Shown piece by piece: positions 39,504 to 39,910 of a DNA stretch of 39,910 nt (its first letter is position 1; every line of letters begins with the position of its first letter). The notes under the pieces are model-generated. The model saw nothing but the letters and a program-made list of their open reading frames with translations. It had not been told where the DNA came from and ran no database searches. The stretch covers positions 103,566-143,475 of the forward strand of contig BFEA01000730.1 in NCBI GenBank assembly GCA_003427395.1, read 5' to 3'. The position numbers and the translations under genes are program-made. This DNA comes from Chara braunii (Eukaryota; Streptophyta; Charophyceae; Charales; Characeae).

Positions 39504-39827
39504 GCTGACATGGCACTGCTGATGTGGCACTTTGTCTGACGTGGCACTGTGTCTGACGTGGCACTGCTGATGTGGCACTGCTTACGTGGCACTATGTCTG
39601 ACATGGCACTGTGACCTGGCACTGCTGACATGGCATTGCTGACATGGCACTGCTGATCTGGCACTGCTGACGTGGCACTGTGACCTGGCACTGTGACGTG
39701 GCACTGCTGACGTGGCACTGCTGATCTGGCACTGTGACGTGGCACTGCTGATGTGGCACTGTGACCTGGCACTGTGACGTGGCACTGCTGATCTGGCACT
39801 GTGACGTGGCGCTGCTGACGTGGCACT
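39504..39827. repeat. minisatellite, 23 units of 13, 14 or 17 bases
   Basis: Units end in TGGCACT: GCTGACGTGGCACT (14), GTGACGTGGCACT (13) and GTGTCTGACGTGGCACT (17), with variants. I count 13, 7 and 3 of each, summing to 324 bases. Its left edge touches the Gag start codon, and the minus strand stays open through part of it in the Gag frame, giving a QCHVSSATS-type repeat. Confidence 0.95.
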
Positions 39828-39910
39828 GTACCGAACCGGGATGCATGCAAGGGGTGGGTGGGAGGGAAAACGTAGGTAGGTAACCAACCCAACAATACTT
39901 TCCTCCGGCC
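39828..39910. other. window end, nothing recognised
   Basis: Unique-looking sequence after the minisatellite. A 5' LTR and primer-binding site for the Gag at 38043-39500 would be expected further right, outside the window. Confidence 0.4.

Noticed and set aside
39504-39827. CRISPR-like array
   Set aside because: Units are 13-17 bases with no spacer; it is a plain minisatellite in a eukaryotic context.

Overview
The window is retrotransposon-rich plant-type nuclear DNA from a draft assembly (scattered N bases and one N block at 24724-25003). I see no host gene, rRNA, functional tRNA or bacterial feature. Every recognisable coding region is from Ty3/gypsy LTR retrotransposons. Primer-binding sites match initiator tRNA-Met, and one element carries a C-terminal chromodomain. 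The Gag/Pol style resembles the large gypsy families of charophyte algae; Chara braunii is my best guess, by inference and not shown by a diagnostic gene.

Layout. (a) 1-1318 (+): 3' end of a decayed gypsy integrase, then non-coding DNA with a dispersed repeat, an A-rich tract and a G-run cluster. (b) 3091-3481 (+): first third of the LTR of element Z. (c) 3482-7540 (+): element 1, Gag tail, protease, RT, RNase H and integrase, followed by LTR1 (7541-8588). (d) 8590-11741 (+): element 2, a related copy with internal deletions, followed by LTR2 (from 11742). (e) 12991-14720: a 0.75-0.87 kb segment present twice with a minus-strand RT fragment between the copies. (f) 15254-25334 (-): element Y, a chromodomain-bearing gypsy element with long 5' leader and both LTRs. 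(g) 25335-28601 (-): element X, same family as Y, reduced to 5' LTR, PBS, leader and Gag N-terminus. (h) 29352-38042 (-): element Z, with LTRs, PBS, Gag, protease, RT, RNase H and a full-length integrase reading frame. (i) 38043-39500 (-): N-terminal Gag matching the type of element 1, preceded by a 23-unit minisatellite.

The most notable structure is at large scale. The Z LTR is cut at the same base at 3481/3482 and at 38042/38043. At both cuts the other partner is Gag of the element-1 family: its C-terminal end on the left, its N-terminal part on the right. Mentally reversing 3482-38042 makes the left Z LTR whole, puts a matching 4-5 bp target-site duplication at the two outer ends of Z, and brings the two Gag parts together in one orientation, apart from about 100 bp covering the zinc knuckle. 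The window therefore carries either a real 34.6 kb inversion or an assembly inversion with base-precise ends.

All the elements look dead, with stops, frameshifts and deletions. Z is the best preserved. Other items of interest are a hairpin repeated seven times in the X/Y leaders, conserved telo-box clusters, a tRNA-like sequence antisense to the X leader, palindromes in LTR1/LTR2 and a foreign-looking antisense reading frame inside Z gag.
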